A stretch of 64,000 nucleotides of DNA from Deltaproteobacteria bacterium (GTDB lineage: Bacteria; Myxococcota_C; UBA6777): contig PCBK01000078.1 in NCBI GenBank assembly GCA_002731275.1, positions 59,720 through 123,719 on the forward strand, in the 5' to 3' direction. The translations under genes were made by a program, and so were the position numbers. This document shows, one piece after another, positions 18,091-28,490 of this stretch. The notes under the pieces are model-generated. The model was not told the DNA's origin. It searched no databases and worked only from the letters and a program-made list of their open reading frames with translations. The number at the start of each line of letters is the position of its first letter. Position 1 is the first letter of the stretch.

Positions 18091-20371
18091 TCTCTTGCTC
18101 CTCCCGTCTACGAAACACCCCTGTTGCGCTCACAAAGAGACCAGCCAACCACAACCCCCCACGACGCAATGTTCTCCATAACCACGGAGGATGCGTCCTC
18201 CAAGACTGAAAGATATGTAACGACCATGAGATAGGATCAAGTGCCGCCAAGAACCTTCGAGATGTCGGTCTCATCTGTGAATATTCGTTGAGTAAGGTGC
18301 GCTCATGCCCCTTGCGAAATTGCAAGTGCTCCAAAGAAGACCCCAGACGGAGCGCGGTCATCCGATTCACCATCGCCCTCATCGAGGGGATCTCTTCGGA
18401 CATCCTCAACGCAAAGTGGCCGGGTGTTTCACCAAATTCGCGACGCAGCCCCAGCTCGGAGAGCCGATCCTCCATCCCGCGATAAAACAGAAAGAGGCGC
18501 TTTGGATGAGCGGCCCAACGGTAAGCATTGCGTCGCCAATACTTCAACGCATATAACGCCACAAACGCCCCGAGCAAAAACCACCACACAAAACCGGACC
18601 ACATACTCCACGAGTTTGCGGCGGATTTCGCCTTCTTCTTCTGTTGTTTTTGGGAGCGCTTTTGTCGCCAAGACTGCTTCTTACGTGCGAGATTGGCCAT
18701 CATCTGACGGAGCTTGGGATCAGGCGGCGGGATCTGTTGATCGAGGCTACGACGTGGATAGATATCGAAGACCACCCACCCAGCCCCCTGCACAAAGACC
18801 TCTGGCCACGCGTGCGCTTCGGCTTCACGCACGAGCATCGATGAACTTGTCCCCTTGTGACGAAGAGGCACTGCATACCCTTCTGCCATCCTCGCCGGAA
18901 CACCTGCCAAACGCATCAAATACACAGCCGCGTGGGAAAAATGAACACAGTACCCAATCCGCGTGTTGAACAAGAAGTGTGCGACGAGATCACGTGTCCC
19001 TCTCGGAGTCTTGATCGACAAAGAATACGTCGCGTTGCGTTCCAACCACAACTTGATCATGTAGGCTTTCGCCATCAGATCATTGCGATAAGGTGTCTTC
19101 GCAAGTGGCGCGAGGATCGTCTTCAGCAACGCTTTATAACGTTTATCCTCCGGCGCCTTCGTATAAAAAGAACGCAGCCCCGAAGACCATTTGGGATCAC
19201 CAACCTTGTCTTTCAACTTGATCTTGCCTGTCCACACCTGCGAGTCCACTTGATAGCTGCGCAAAAATAAACGCCTGTTCGGGTTAGGCAGCCCCTTGAA
19301 CACACGTGGATGGACCAACCCAAATGGGCTGACGTGTTCGCTTAACAATGAAATACGTGTGCGAACTAAACGACGGGTCCCTGGCATGGGAGGGATCTTT
19401 AGAGAGACCCCTGTCGCCGGAAAGTGATCGAGCATCTCTTTGTCCGCATCGCTGCGAATGGCCTGTTTGAGCCGAATGCCGTTGTAACGACTCAATGTGC
19501 GCTGACGAAAGTAAAAGATCTTGTTGGGTGGTTTGAAATCGTGCTCAAACAGCACAATCGCGACAGGTCGCTGACGCCCAGAAGATGGTGGAGGTGGACG
19601 AAAAGACATGTGGTTTTGGTTGTCATTTTGTTGGCTCTGCCCACGTCCTCCAGCGCCTCCCCCACGAAGCGCACGCAGCACCGAAGGATTCGAAGACAAC
19701 AGAAAGAACCCTGAGAACAACAACGTCAACAACGCCAACGCACCAAAGAACTGCGTGGATTTGCGCAGCCGAAGCAAGCCAACCGCCAAAAAGATCGCGC
19801 CGAGTAACCCAAACATCATCAGGTACCAGATCGGATCCTGCCCCTCTTCAATCGCCCAATCTGCCAACCACTGTGGACGGTGAAGGTTCCCCTCACGGTG
19901 AGAAGCGAGCAACGACGCCGCAGCCATCAGCGGCAACAACAGCTCAAACAGCACCAGCGAAGGGTGTCGAGCAGACGACGCACGCAGCAACGAAATGATC
20001 CCCAGTGAACCGAGCCACCAACGCAGCCCTTCAGAGAGCGACAGAGACAATGAGATCCCAAGCAGATCGACTGGAACACTCCAACTCACGAGCACGTTAC
20101 AGCACGCAAGGCCGAGCAACACGCCAAGCAACATCAAGAGCGCCATCAACCAAAGACGCAACCGCGAACGAGACAGGTATTCACCAAAGAAGACCCCCAT
20201 CGCCGCACCAAGCGCACCACTGAAACAACCAACTGTCGTCGTGAGCCCCCAGCCAATCGCAAACACAGCGCTTGCCATCAACACAACACGGACGAACAAA
20301 ACCAGACGCTCCGCGCCTGCCCTCGTCGCCTTTTCAGGAAACAAACGCATCTTCTCCGTCCAACTTCTCAT
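18080..20371 (-). CDS. TgpA-type transglutaminase-like membrane protein
   Basis: 763 residues. About six N-terminal membrane helices (residues 20-230) precede a large periplasmic transglutaminase-like domain with the Cys-His-Asp triad in GYCVHFSHAAVYLMRLAGVPARM, EAHAWPEVFV and WVVFDIYP. A further helix (~585-605) and a C-terminal cytoplasmic DUF4129-like region follow. This is the DUF3488/TgpA architecture; Pseudomonas TgpA is essential and acts on the periplasmic side. Its start overlaps the DUF58 gene stop by 4 bp, and it is co-transcribed with moxR. Confidence 0.88.
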   Translation of the reverse strand: MRSWTEKMRLFPEKATRAGAERLVLFVRVVLMASAVFAIGWGLTTTVGCFSGALGAAMGVFFGEYLSRSRLRLWLMALLMLLGVLLGLACCNVLVSWSVPVDLLGISLSLSLSEGLRWWLGSLGIISLLRASSARHPSLVLFELLLPLMAAASLLASHREGNLHRPQWLADWAIEEGQDPIWYLMMFGLLGAIFLAVGLLRLRKSTQFFGALALLTLLFSGFFLLSSNPSVLRALRGGGAGGRGQSQQNDNQNHMSFRPPPPSSGRQRPVAIVLFEHDFKPPNKIFYFRQRTLSRYNGIRLKQAIRSDADKEMLDHFPATGVSLKIPPMPGTRRLVRTRISLLSEHVSPFGLVHPRVFKGLPNPNRRLFLRSYQVDSQVWTGKIKLKDKVGDPKWSSGLRSFYTKAPEDKRYKALLKTILAPLAKTPYRNDLMAKAYMIKLWLERNATYSLSIKTPRGTRDLVAHFLFNTRIGYCVHFSHAAVYLMRLAGVPARMAEGYAVPLRHKGTSSSMLVREAEAHAWPEVFVQGAGWVVFDIYPRRSLDQQIPPPDPKLRQMMANLARKKQSWRQKRSQKQQKKKAKSAANSWSMWSGFVWWFLLGAFVALYALKYWRRNAYRWAAHPKRLFLFYRGMEDRLSELGLRREFGETPGHFALRMSEEIPSMRAMVNRMTALRLGSSLEHLQFRKGHERTLLNEYSQMRPTSRRFLAALDPISWSLHIFQSWRTHPPWLWRTLRRGGLWLAGLFVSATGVFRRREEQENVS

Positions 20372-21789
20372 CGCTCGCTCCTGTTGTGTGGCTCTTGTTG
20401 TGTGGAAAAAGCAGAGGCTTCACGGATCAAGATCGACACAGGCTCCGCTGTATCCATCCCTTTGACGCCCATTCTTCGGCTTGCTGAGGTGCTTATCTGT
20501 TCACCCTCACGGTGGAGATTTTGAAGCTGTAATCCATCCCTCATCAATTGCTGCAAAGAACGCCAAAGAGCCGGACCAGAAACTTTCTCCTCCGGAACTT
20601 TGCGCAAAAACAGACGGACCCAAAGAGGTTCACTCGCCACGTTGCTCTCGGATGCTTTGTGTTCCTTCTCGCTCGCCAAGACCAAACTCGTGACCGCAGC
20701 ATATCGCTGCAATGTCGGCATCGCCCGCGACAACCACGCCTCCAGATTTCCAGACGCAAACAACACCAATCGATGCTGTTGTGGACGAAAACGCACATTC
20801 TCCAGGAAAGATGCGAGACCGCCATCTTCAGGCTCTGTATCCCTTCCTGAGAGACACAGAAAACGATGGGCTGTTGCAAGCTCGTCAGCATATCCTTCAC
20901 AGTGATCAGCAGAGAAGAACCATTTGCTCCCCAAGCCACCACGCTCAAGAGCCCACCGCGCGACCTCTGCTGCGAACTCGTCTTCCTCATCACAGAGGAG
21001 ATATGCGATCACCTGTTTGTCGTAGACCGCCGCAGGTTCAGGGATACGAATGACGGGCTCAGATGTCTTGGCGAAGAGCTTCCAGTGGATGTAGCGCACG
21101 GGATCACCGGGGATGTATTTTCTCGTGTCCACCCGATCCCCGACACGAGGACGTGAGGGCACAAACTTCCCGTCACCGTCGATCAACGCCCTGATCAGGG
21201 AGGGAGGATGTTCATGAATCCCCGGCAAGATCTTGCACTCGCGCTTTTGATGATACTCCCAGCGACACTCCGCGAGCCCGAACAGATCACGGACCACAAA
21301 CACACGCACGATCTCCTGCGTGTATCTCCGGCGGGAGAATCGCACGGACTCCGTGCGCCCCACAGGAGTGTCGACGATGTCGATGGTAGCGGCCTTGTCC
21401 TCCCAGTCGATCATAAAATCCAAAAAAGGCAGCCACAGACGAGGGATGTAAAAATCACTCAGCAGCGGTTTGGCTGTCTCGCCTTTCAAGGGATCAGTGT
21501 GTTGAAGGACATTCTTACGGCGGATACGCCAATCGAAGAGCAAAAAGGTCATCCCAACAGAGAGCGAGCTGAGACCCGCCAGGACGATGCCAAAGACCCC
21601 AACAACGAGCAAAATCCAGTCCGCAGAAAGTCTCCCATAAAAGCGAAACAATGTGACACTCGCGAGGATCAAGAACAGCCCACGCGCAGAGATCGGCAAC
21701 CATCCTAAGAGACGACGCAGAAAGGAGAAGAGACGCCCAAAAAGGCCGGGGGTTTGTTTGGCAGGAGAGAGAGGTGTTGATTCATGCAT
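20368..21789 (-). CDS. DUF58-domain membrane protein
   Basis: 473 residues from the ATG at 21789, which overlaps the moxR stop by 8 bp. Two N-terminal membrane helices (~25-75) are followed by a beta-rich segment and the DUF58 signature GDRVDTRKYIPGDPVRYIHWKLFAKTSEPVIR, then a von Willebrand A-like fold (KQVIAYLLCDEEDE). DUF58 proteins are always paired with MoxR ATPases and thought to recruit or be remodelled by them at the membrane. Upstream in-frame starts (to 21948) lie inside moxR and are unlikely. Confidence 0.88.
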   Translation of the reverse strand: MHESTPLSPAKQTPGLFGRLFSFLRRLLGWLPISARGLFLILASVTLFRFYGRLSADWILLVVGVFGIVLAGLSSLSVGMTFLLFDWRIRRKNVLQHTDPLKGETAKPLLSDFYIPRLWLPFLDFMIDWEDKAATIDIVDTPVGRTESVRFSRRRYTQEIVRVFVVRDLFGLAECRWEYHQKRECKILPGIHEHPPSLIRALIDGDGKFVPSRPRVGDRVDTRKYIPGDPVRYIHWKLFAKTSEPVIRIPEPAAVYDKQVIAYLLCDEEDEFAAEVARWALERGGLGSKWFFSADHCEGYADELATAHRFLCLSGRDTEPEDGGLASFLENVRFRPQQHRLVLFASGNLEAWLSRAMPTLQRYAAVTSLVLASEKEHKASESNVASEPLWVRLFLRKVPEEKVSGPALWRSLQQLMRDGLQLQNLHREGEQISTSASRRMGVKGMDTAEPVSILIREASAFSTQQEPHNRSER

Positions 21790-22798
21790 GAGAGAGCAGC
21801 GCCTGTACGAGATCTTCCATGGGTCCACGGACGACTTCGCGGTAAATCGCCTCATCATCGGGACTTCCAGGCGCGCGCTCCATCCTGTGACAGAACAAGA
21901 ACGGTCCAAGCACACGTAGATCTTCAGCGTCGACGTAATCTCGACCATGTATCGCAGCGCGCGCCTGCATCGCGGGTAAGGCCATCACAAGACTTCGAGT
22001 CGAGATCCCCTGCAAGATCCGCTCATCGGCGCGGATCGCCTCAGCGATATCCACAAGAGTTCTCCTGATCATGGGTGATACGTCGACATGGCGGACGATC
22101 GATTGACGACATGCGATGATCTGATCACGGCTGACCAGTCCCAACGCCGGGGGCTTCAACTTGGCCTTCTGAAATTGCCGTTCGAGCACTTCAAGTTCGG
22201 CCTCTCTGTTGATGTAATCCATGCGGATTTTAAACAAGAAACGGTCGAGTTGTGGTGTCGGGAGAGGATAGGTACCGGTCACATCGAGCGGGTTTTGGGT
22301 GGCAATGACAAAGAACAGATCATCCAGCGCGTAACGCTTGCCGTCCGCGGTGACCTGCTTCTCCCCCATCGCTTCGAGCATCGCGGCCTGTACTTTTGGT
22401 GGTGTACGGTTAATCTCGTCGGCCAGCACGACGTGAGAAAAGATCGGCCCTGGCGCAAAATTGAACGTATTCTCTTTCGGCGAGAAGATCGAAACCCCCG
22501 TGATATCAGAGGGCAACAGGTCAGGCGTAAATTGAATACGGCGGAAAGTAGAGAGCGCCTCATGTGTACTCTCTATCGCGTTACCGAGCGCTTTGGCCAA
22601 TGTGGTCTTCCCGCTCCCAGGGTAGTCTTCGAGCAAGACATGACCGTCCGCCAAGAGTCCGATCATCACGAGCTCAATGACAGCGTCTCGCCCGACGATC
22701 GCCTGACGAAGATGTGCGCCAATCCCACCGACGACTTCGCGCGTCAACTTCAGCATCTCATTTACACCGCCAGTCACTTCCGTTTCATTTGTTTCCAC
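21782..22798 (-). CDS. MoxR-family AAA+ ATPase
   Basis: 338 residues, GTG start with AAGGAG eight bases upstream. Motifs in order: Walker A YPGSGKTTLAKAL (~60), Walker B LADEINRTPPKVQ (~128), the MoxR segment AMLEAMGEKQVT, sensor 1 FFVIATQNPLD, and arginine-finger region PLPTPQLDRFLFK. MoxR ATPases are chaperone-like enzymes that assemble or activate partners encoded beside them. First gene of a four-gene, overlapping operon (DUF58, TgpA-like, TPR). Confidence 0.92.
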   Translation of the reverse strand: METNETEVTGGVNEMLKLTREVVGGIGAHLRQAIVGRDAVIELVMIGLLADGHVLLEDYPGSGKTTLAKALGNAIESTHEALSTFRRIQFTPDLLPSDITGVSIFSPKENTFNFAPGPIFSHVVLADEINRTPPKVQAAMLEAMGEKQVTADGKRYALDDLFFVIATQNPLDVTGTYPLPTPQLDRFLFKIRMDYINREAELEVLERQFQKAKLKPPALGLVSRDQIIACRQSIVRHVDVSPMIRRTLVDIAEAIRADERILQGISTRSLVMALPAMQARAAIHGRDYVDAEDLRVLGPFLFCHRMERAPGSPDDEAIYREVVRGPMEDLVQALLSHA

Positions 22799-22947
22799 GC
22801 CAGCTTCTCCTTCGTTGGGTTGATTGTGTCTTTGTGTAACACAATATGAGATGCTGTTATGCCCACAGTCAAGAAGTCATCAACGATCCAATGTAGGAGA
22901 AAGATGTCGACAGGCGGTCGCCTGTCCAAAGGCAGGAGGGAAAGAGA

Positions 22948-24000
22948 TCAGCCGATAGGTTCCGTCTCAACATCAGCCGCCGCCATCTCAGCCGCCGCTT
23001 CAAGCTCTGGGTGATATTCGATGGGTTCGACGTAAACGTCTTCGCCGGGTGCAAGTGTTGGTGGGATGTATTCTTTGCTGGTCTCGCGAATCAGCTCGCC
23101 CTCTTCCTCTTTTGTGGGGAGTGGCTTTGTGTAACAAGCCAGGATGCGGTCTCTCTTCGCGTAATCCGTCAACATCTGCGCCTGCGCAAAACCCTCTGCG
23201 TGCTCACCCACAGCGAGCGCTTCCACACCCTGATCACTGCCAATCTCACAAAGCAACGCACCACCATCCTCCAGAAATGACGGAGCCTGTGCGACGATCT
23301 GACGGACGTAATCCAACCCATCTTCTCCACCATCAAGTGCAGAAGCCGGCTCAAAATCGCGCACCTCTCTTTGCAAGGTCAACATGTCTTTGCTTTTGAT
23401 GTATGGAGGATTTGAGACGATCAGCGAGAAGCTCATCCCTTCAACAGGCGAGAACAGGTCGCCATGATGAAGTGTTATCTGAGACGAGAAGCCAAGGTCT
23501 TCGACGTTTTTGGTTGCGACCGCGAGTGCGTCTTCGGAGAGATCGACGGCGTGGATCTTGGCGTCAGGAAACTCTTTGGCGAGCGCGCAAGCGATGGTAC
23601 CTGAGCCCGTTCCAATATCCAGAAAGACACCATCTTTTGGGATCACACCTTGTTTGGCGAGTTTGAGGACCTCTTCGATCATACACTCCGTATCAGGACG
23701 TGGGATCAACACGGAAGGATTGACCGTAAATGTCATCGACCAAAACTCTTGATCGCCCAAGATGTACTGTGTGGGTTCGCCTTGTACACGTCGCTTGAGC
23801 AGCGCTTTGTATGCTGCCAGCTCCTCCTGGGCCATCGGCTTATCAAATTGAATGTAGAGTTGAATTTTGGACAACTCCAGGGCATGTGCGAGCAACAACT
23901 CTGCCGTCAAACGCGGCGCATCAACGTTGTGCTTTTCCATGTACCCGACGCTCCAATCGAGGAGCTTTTTGATGGTCCAGATATCGTCTTGTGCAGCCAT
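22948..24000 (-). CDS. prmC: release factor glutamine methyltransferase
   Basis: 350 residues from the ATG at 24000 (GAGG five bases upstream). N-terminal helical substrate domain, then a Rossmann SAM-binding domain with FLDIGTGSGTIACALA (127-141) and the NPPY active-site motif (197-200). PrmC methylates the Gln of the GGQ loop of RF1/RF2. The catalytic core ends near residue 293; about 55 extra acidic and Pro-rich residues follow (GELIRETSKEYIPPTLAPGE onward), unusual for the family. Encoded 44 bp downstream of prfA, whose product is its substrate. Confidence 0.94.
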   Translation of the reverse strand: MAAQDDIWTIKKLLDWSVGYMEKHNVDAPRLTAELLLAHALELSKIQLYIQFDKPMAQEELAAYKALLKRRVQGEPTQYILGDQEFWSMTFTVNPSVLIPRPDTECMIEEVLKLAKQGVIPKDGVFLDIGTGSGTIACALAKEFPDAKIHAVDLSEDALAVATKNVEDLGFSSQITLHHGDLFSPVEGMSFSLIVSNPPYIKSKDMLTLQREVRDFEPASALDGGEDGLDYVRQIVAQAPSFLEDGGALLCEIGSDQGVEALAVGEHAEGFAQAQMLTDYAKRDRILACYTKPLPTKEEEGELIRETSKEYIPPTLAPGEDVYVEPIEYHPELEAAAEMAAADVETEPIG

Positions 24001-24044
24001 AATCACCTCATCAACGAAGGCATCTTCGCGGTGGATAGAAGAAT

Positions 24045-25124
24045 TTATTGCTCTTGAAGTGCCTGCGCTTGCATCGCAGCGATCAACGGATCGATGACCT
24101 CTTCAAGGGCACCTGAGAGGACCTGATCGAGCTTGTAAAGGGTCAGGTTGATGCGGTGATCTGAGACACGACTCTGTGGGAAGTTGTACGTCCGGATCTT
24201 CTCCGAACGGTCTCCTGAGCCGACCTGTGAGCGACGCATTTCACTCTCTTTCGCGTGTTTTTCCGCGAGCATACGTTCGTACAAACGCGAACGCAAGACC
24301 TTCATCGCCTTGGCTTTGTTTTTATGCTGTGACTTCTCGTCCTGACACTGCACAACAAGACCAGTCGGAAGGTGCGTAATGCGGACGGCGGAGTCCGTCG
24401 TGTTGACGCTCTGTCCACCAGGACCACTCGCCCGGTACACGTCGAAACGCAGTTCTTTTTCGTCGATCTGAAGGTCGACTTCATCAGCTTCAGGTAGGAC
24501 CGCGACGGTCACAGCAGAGGTGTGCACACGACCTTGTGTCTCCGTCGCGGGGACACGTTGAACGCGGTGGACACCACTCTCAAACTTCAGCTTGGAGTAG
24601 ACTCTGTCACCGTTGATCTGCGCGATGACTTCCTTCAGACCACCGAGGCCGGTCTCACTCTTCGACATGATCTCGACGTTCCAAGAGCTCTTCTCAGCAT
24701 ATCGCATGTACATACGAAAGAGTTCCTCTGCAAACAACGCGGCCTCATCGCCACCTGTCCCCGCACGGATCTCCAGAATGACGTTGCGTTCGTCGTTGGG
24801 GTCTTTGGGCAGCAACAGGACTTGTAGCTTGACCTCTAACTCTTCGACGAGGTTTTTCTGTTCGTTGAGATCTTCTTTGACGAGCGCGCGCATGTCTTCA
24901 TCTTCTTCGATGGACAGCATCTCTTCGTTGTCTTTGACGGCTTGCGCCGCGGTCTTGTACTCTTGGTATGCGAGGTAGATGTCACGCAGCTCTGCGTGCT
25001 CTTTTGTCAGCGCGAGAAATTTCTTTTGGTCGCCAAAGATCTCCGGGTTGGACAATTGCATCTCCAGCCCGTGGTACTTCTCCTCCAAAGCGTCCAATTT
25101 CGAAGTCAAAAGGGATGTATTCAT
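24045..25124 (-). CDS. prfA: peptide chain release factor 1
   Basis: 359 residues with GGAG eight bases before the ATG. Stop-codon recognition tripeptide PAT at 192-194 (RF1 type, reading UAA/UAG) and catalytic GGQ at 236-238 in [18 protein letters not shown]. Domain 1 helices occupy residues 1-105. Normal length, all motifs intact. The Gln238 side chain is the target of PrmC, encoded next. Conserved order rpmE-prfA-prmC. Confidence 0.97.
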   Translation of the reverse strand: MNTSLLTSKLDALEEKYHGLEMQLSNPEIFGDQKKFLALTKEHAELRDIYLAYQEYKTAAQAVKDNEEMLSIEEDEDMRALVKEDLNEQKNLVEELEVKLQVLLLPKDPNDERNVILEIRAGTGGDEAALFAEELFRMYMRYAEKSSWNVEIMSKSETGLGGLKEVIAQINGDRVYSKLKFESGVHRVQRVPATETQGRVHTSAVTVAVLPEADEVDLQIDEKELRFDVYRASGPGGQSVNTTDSAVRITHLPTGLVVQCQDEKSQHKNKAKAMKVLRSRLYERMLAEKHAKESEMRRSQVGSGDRSEKIRTYNFPQSRVSDHRINLTLYKLDQVLSGALEEVIDPLIAAMQAQALQEQ

Positions 25125-25338
25125 GACAAAGCTCCGATTGTTCCGGCTGGTATTTGGGATTCTACGAGATACGCAGTGTGGACGGCGATCGCAGAAAGGA
25201 GTCCATTCATAGATAGACCAGCGCAGGAAAAAATGACTATGTTTTCACTTGGGATGTATGGATAAGAATGGAACGAAGACATGTGATTCATGGCAGCGCA
25301 TGTCTCACAGTGTCATATGGGAGGAGAGAACAGGGTGG

Positions 25339-25548
25339 CTAGTTTTCTTTTTTGTAACGACGGCGGAACTTCTCGATACGTCCAGCGGCGTCGACGAGGC
25401 GCATACTACCGTCACCTGTGTAGTAGGGGTGGCAGGCAGCGCAGATCTCGATTTTGTAGCTGCCACGTGTGGAGCGTGTGTTGTACACAGCACCACAAGC
25501 GCAAGAAATTTCTGCTTCTTTGTAATCTGGGTGGATATCGGCTCTCAT
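25339..25548 (-). CDS. rpmE: 50S ribosomal protein L31, zinc type
   Basis: 69 residues from the ATG at 25548 (GAGG upstream); longer in-frame starts to 25635 read through the leader and are unlikely. The protein begins MRADIHPDY and keeps CACG and CAACHPYYTG, the four zinc-ligand cysteines of the C+ form of L31. It bridges the ribosomal subunits. First of the rpmE-prfA-prmC group, 214 bp upstream of prfA. Confidence 0.95.
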   Translation of the reverse strand: MRADIHPDYKEAEISCACGAVYNTRSTRGSYKIEICAACHPYYTGDGSMRLVDAAGRIEKFRRRYKKEN

Positions 25549-25607
25549 TATCACGTCCTCTATGTTTGTCAAAGACTTATGATTCAATTCATTTTTTTCA
25601 TTATCTC

Positions 25608-25622
25608 GGACCTTTAAGGTCC
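25608..25622 (-). promoter_or_regulatory. perfect inverted repeat in rpmE leader
   Basis: GGACCTT-T-AAGGTCC, 60 bp upstream of rpmE. In the transcript it can form a 6-bp stem with a three-base loop. It could be an autoregulatory hairpin of the ribosomal protein or an operator. Function is inference. Confidence 0.35.
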
Positions 25623-25822
25623 ATGTCCGACACAAAAAAAGGTGTCAGGGCGAGTAAATATAACCGTTTTCAGAAAAAGATCAAGCAAAAAACAAATTCA
25701 GCCCACATTCCAACGCTCTCTCCGAAAGATGACGATAATCATGGCAATTCTGTGACGACATCCCTACATTGTCAAAAGTAGAACCCAATTCATGCTGTAC
25801 ATATCCTGGGAACACACTGCAC

Positions 25823-27676
25823 ATGAACGAAGACAGATTTGCAACCATACGCAGCTTGCTCGGCTCTCCTTCCCGACAACACTGGGAAACACTCATCGCG
25901 CTGTTCGAACAATGGCCCCCCTCTTCAGAGCGCCAATCTGCTCTCCAATACGCACGTGAACACCTCCGCTCCTGGCCTGGTCACATTCCCTCCATCCGCC
26001 TGAGCACAGAAGTCCTCAAACACCTCCCCCCCGATGATCCAGCGCTCTATCTGGCCAAAAGGTTTGACTTCTCAAGCGAAGACATCATTGATCTAGGATT
26101 CCAAACAGAAGAAAAACTGCTCAACTGTCGCGAGCTGACCTTCGCCAACGGCCAACTTGACGAAGACGATGTCAAAGCCCTCGCCCTCTCTCCTCTCCTC
26201 ACCAATCTCCGCCACCTCAACCTGAGCAATGCCCTCTCTGACCCCGAAGAACTCTCCATCTTCGCAGAGAGTCCGTGGTTTCCTCACCTCACAACACTTA
26301 TCCTCGAAGAGCTCCACATCGGCGCGGAACACATCATCCCACTCACCGAATCTATCCAACCCGGCTCACTCCAACACCTCTCCCTTAAAGGTAACGAGCT
26401 GAGCAACTTTGTCATCGACCTACTCGAACAAGGGCATTGGCTCGACAACATTAAACATATCGACATCTCAGATAATTACATCGATGAAGATGGCTTCGCA
26501 CACCTCTTCAGGCTCCTACCTGAAACTGTCGAACATCTCGCCCTTCACGACTCAGAAGATCTCGACGGATGTCTGTCCATCAAGCCGCTCATGCAATCGA
26601 ACAAGTTCCGCGCATTGCGCACCCTGGACATCAGCCGCTCGTCCATCAACGACAAAGAACTCAAACAACTGTTCCACACATCCTCGCTACCATCCCTTCG
26701 CAATTTGCTCATCGAAGAGATGGTTGAGGCCGAACATATCTTCCGCTCAGCCAAAGGTGCGCCACTGTTCTCCCAACTGGAGGCGCTTCACATGGGCGCA
26801 AACGAATTCCAACACAGGGCGCTACACCGCTTCTTTCGAGAGACTGACTTCTCCAACCTGAAGAAGCTGCACATGCTCTACATCGTCCTCTACGAGAAAG
26901 ATATCCAGGCCTTACAACAAAATGAAACCCTCGCGTCACTGCGCTCATTGAACTTGATGCTCGGTGGTCTTGTCCCTGAACGACTCGCTCAATGTAAAGG
27001 AGAGCCGCTGTTTGAGCAGTTGACGACGCTTGATCTTTCGTTTAATCCACTCGGCCCCGAAGGACTCGCGCTCCTTCCCGATGTCTTCTCACTCCACACA
27101 CTCGAAGAACTCCACCTTCACGGCTGCGCCCTTCATGGGTTGCGAGGCTTTGACCAGTTTATCGATGAGAAGAAGTCCGCGCTCAAAAAACTCATCCTCT
27201 CAAGAAATGCCCTTCAGCTCGACGGCGTAGAATATCTGTGCAAATCGCCCATTCTCCCTCAACTCGAATACCTCGACCTCTCCAACACACAGATGAGCGA
27301 AGAGGCGCTTCATCATCTCATCCGCCATGGACAATTTGATCAGCTCAGGACACTTCATCTGGCCAACAACGGGCTGCCGTTCTTTTTGGTCCGTGAGTTG
27401 TTGGAGAAGGGACACCTACCAAATCTTCGTGTGCTCGACTGGAGCGAGGAAGGTTATGTTCCCGAGAACGATCTCGAGACCATCGACACGATACACTTTT
27501 TGGATGAATGGGGTGCGCAATCTCGCCTGCGTGTCGTGCGTATTGGTGACAAAAAAGATGTCTTGATGGGAGAGTACGAGTTACCCAAGCATATCTGCCT
27601 CGAAGACCTCGACTGGAATAACCCCTACGATTGGTACGATGAGCAGTGGCTGGAGTTGCAGTGGACGCAGATGTGA
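25823..27676 (+). CDS. cytoplasmic leucine-rich-repeat protein (RNI-like)
   Basis: 617 residues from the ATG at 25823; a TTG 18 codons earlier is also in frame but has no ribosome site. After an ~80-residue helical N-terminal part come about a dozen leucine-rich repeats of 24-28 residues with the LxxLxLxxN pattern (for instance LRHLNLSNA, LQHLSLKGNELS, LTTLDLSFNPLGPEGLALL, LRTLHLANNGL). No signal peptide or membrane helix, so cytoplasmic. The layout, short N-terminal module plus ribonuclease-inhibitor-like repeats, is common in myxobacteria and planctomycetes ('repeat-companion' proteins) with unknown roles in protein-protein binding. Confidence 0.8.
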   Translation: MNEDRFATIRSLLGSPSRQHWETLIALFEQWPPSSERQSALQYAREHLRSWPGHIPSIRLSTEVLKHLPPDDPALYLAKRFDFSSEDIIDLGFQTEEKLLNCRELTFANGQLDEDDVKALALSPLLTNLRHLNLSNALSDPEELSIFAESPWFPHLTTLILEELHIGAEHIIPLTESIQPGSLQHLSLKGNELSNFVIDLLEQGHWLDNIKHIDISDNYIDEDGFAHLFRLLPETVEHLALHDSEDLDGCLSIKPLMQSNKFRALRTLDISRSSINDKELKQLFHTSSLPSLRNLLIEEMVEAEHIFRSAKGAPLFSQLEALHMGANEFQHRALHRFFRETDFSNLKKLHMLYIVLYEKDIQALQQNETLASLRSLNLMLGGLVPERLAQCKGEPLFEQLTTLDLSFNPLGPEGLALLPDVFSLHTLEELHLHGCALHGLRGFDQFIDEKKSALKKLILSRNALQLDGVEYLCKSPILPQLEYLDLSNTQMSEEALHHLIRHGQFDQLRTLHLANNGLPFFLVRELLEKGHLPNLRVLDWSEEGYVPENDLETIDTIHFLDEWGAQSRLRVVRIGDKKDVLMGEYELPKHICLEDLDWNNPYDWYDEQWLELQWTQM

Positions 27677-27704
27677 GAGAGAAACAAAGAGGGTATCATG
27701 ATGA

Positions 27705-28490
27705 TCAGTTCCAGGTTCGCTTCAAGGCTTTTTGAATGCGTTTGTAGCGTGTCCTGATCCAGGGGATGCGGCGTTTGAGTTTGGAAGCGATTTTGGAGAG
27801 TTTGACCTTGCGAGGATCGGCAGGTGTGATGATCACAGAGATCTTTCTCATCCCAACATCGGCGCCCAAAACGAATAACTCCTCGATCGCTGTGTCACCA
27901 ATCGCGATACAGCCGATGGAGACTTGGTTCCCGTGAATCATGATATCACTCCCAAGTCCACGACGTTTATCTCTTCGTCCTTGTAAACGATCGCGATAAC
28001 TTGGGTAATTGAGTCGCAGCGCGAGATGAAATTGACTGTTGGGGTGGAGATAATTGACGCGATAGATGCCTTCGGGGACCTGCATGTCACCCTCTCTCAA
28101 CTTCGGTCCATCATCGCCACTCGCCGCGAGGACAGGATAGCTACGGACGAGTTTCCATTTTCCTCGGCGTGCTCTCGCGTACAGTTCCAAACGCTTCTCT
28201 CGCTTAAAGCCAACAAGCCTCATGGCATGGGGAGGATAAGCGACCTTTGCCTTCTTGAAGTAGGGTGCAAGGCGGCGACGTGCGGACTTTCCGTACTGCT
28301 TCACGCGATAACGAAGGGACTTTTTGCCCCAGGCACGTCGAACGCCCGGAATCTTGCCGACAACGCGCTTGGCCTGGATCGCGGCTTTGACCGTTTGGCG
28401 TTGCATCCACCTCGGCGCGAGTAAAGCCAACGCAGCCACACATGCGAGCACTGTGAGCAACCCTATCCTGATGAGCATTTTGTTTGACAT
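27705..28490 (-). CDS. L,D-transpeptidase-like (YkuD-fold) protein
   Basis: 261 residues, ATG with GGAGG upstream. An N-terminal signal anchor (residues 5-25) and a very basic ~60-residue linker precede the YkuD catalytic domain with the signature IMIHGNQVSIGCIAI (His186, Cys194). The variant with this short HG..S.GC spacing resembles the YafK/DpaA branch, which cleaves or forms meso-diaminopimelate links to outer-membrane lipoprotein. It acts in the periplasm on peptidoglycan. Convergent with the LRR gene, 28 bp apart. Confidence 0.85.
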   Translation of the reverse strand: MSNKMLIRIGLLTVLACVAALALLAPRWMQRQTVKAAIQAKRVVGKIPGVRRAWGKKSLRYRVKQYGKSARRRLAPYFKKAKVAYPPHAMRLVGFKREKRLELYARARRGKWKLVRSYPVLAASGDDGPKLREGDMQVPEGIYRVNYLHPNSQFHLALRLNYPSYRDRLQGRRDKRRGLGSDIMIHGNQVSIGCIAIGDTAIEELFVLGADVGMRKISVIITPADPRKVKLSKIASKLKRRIPWIRTRYKRIQKALKRTWN

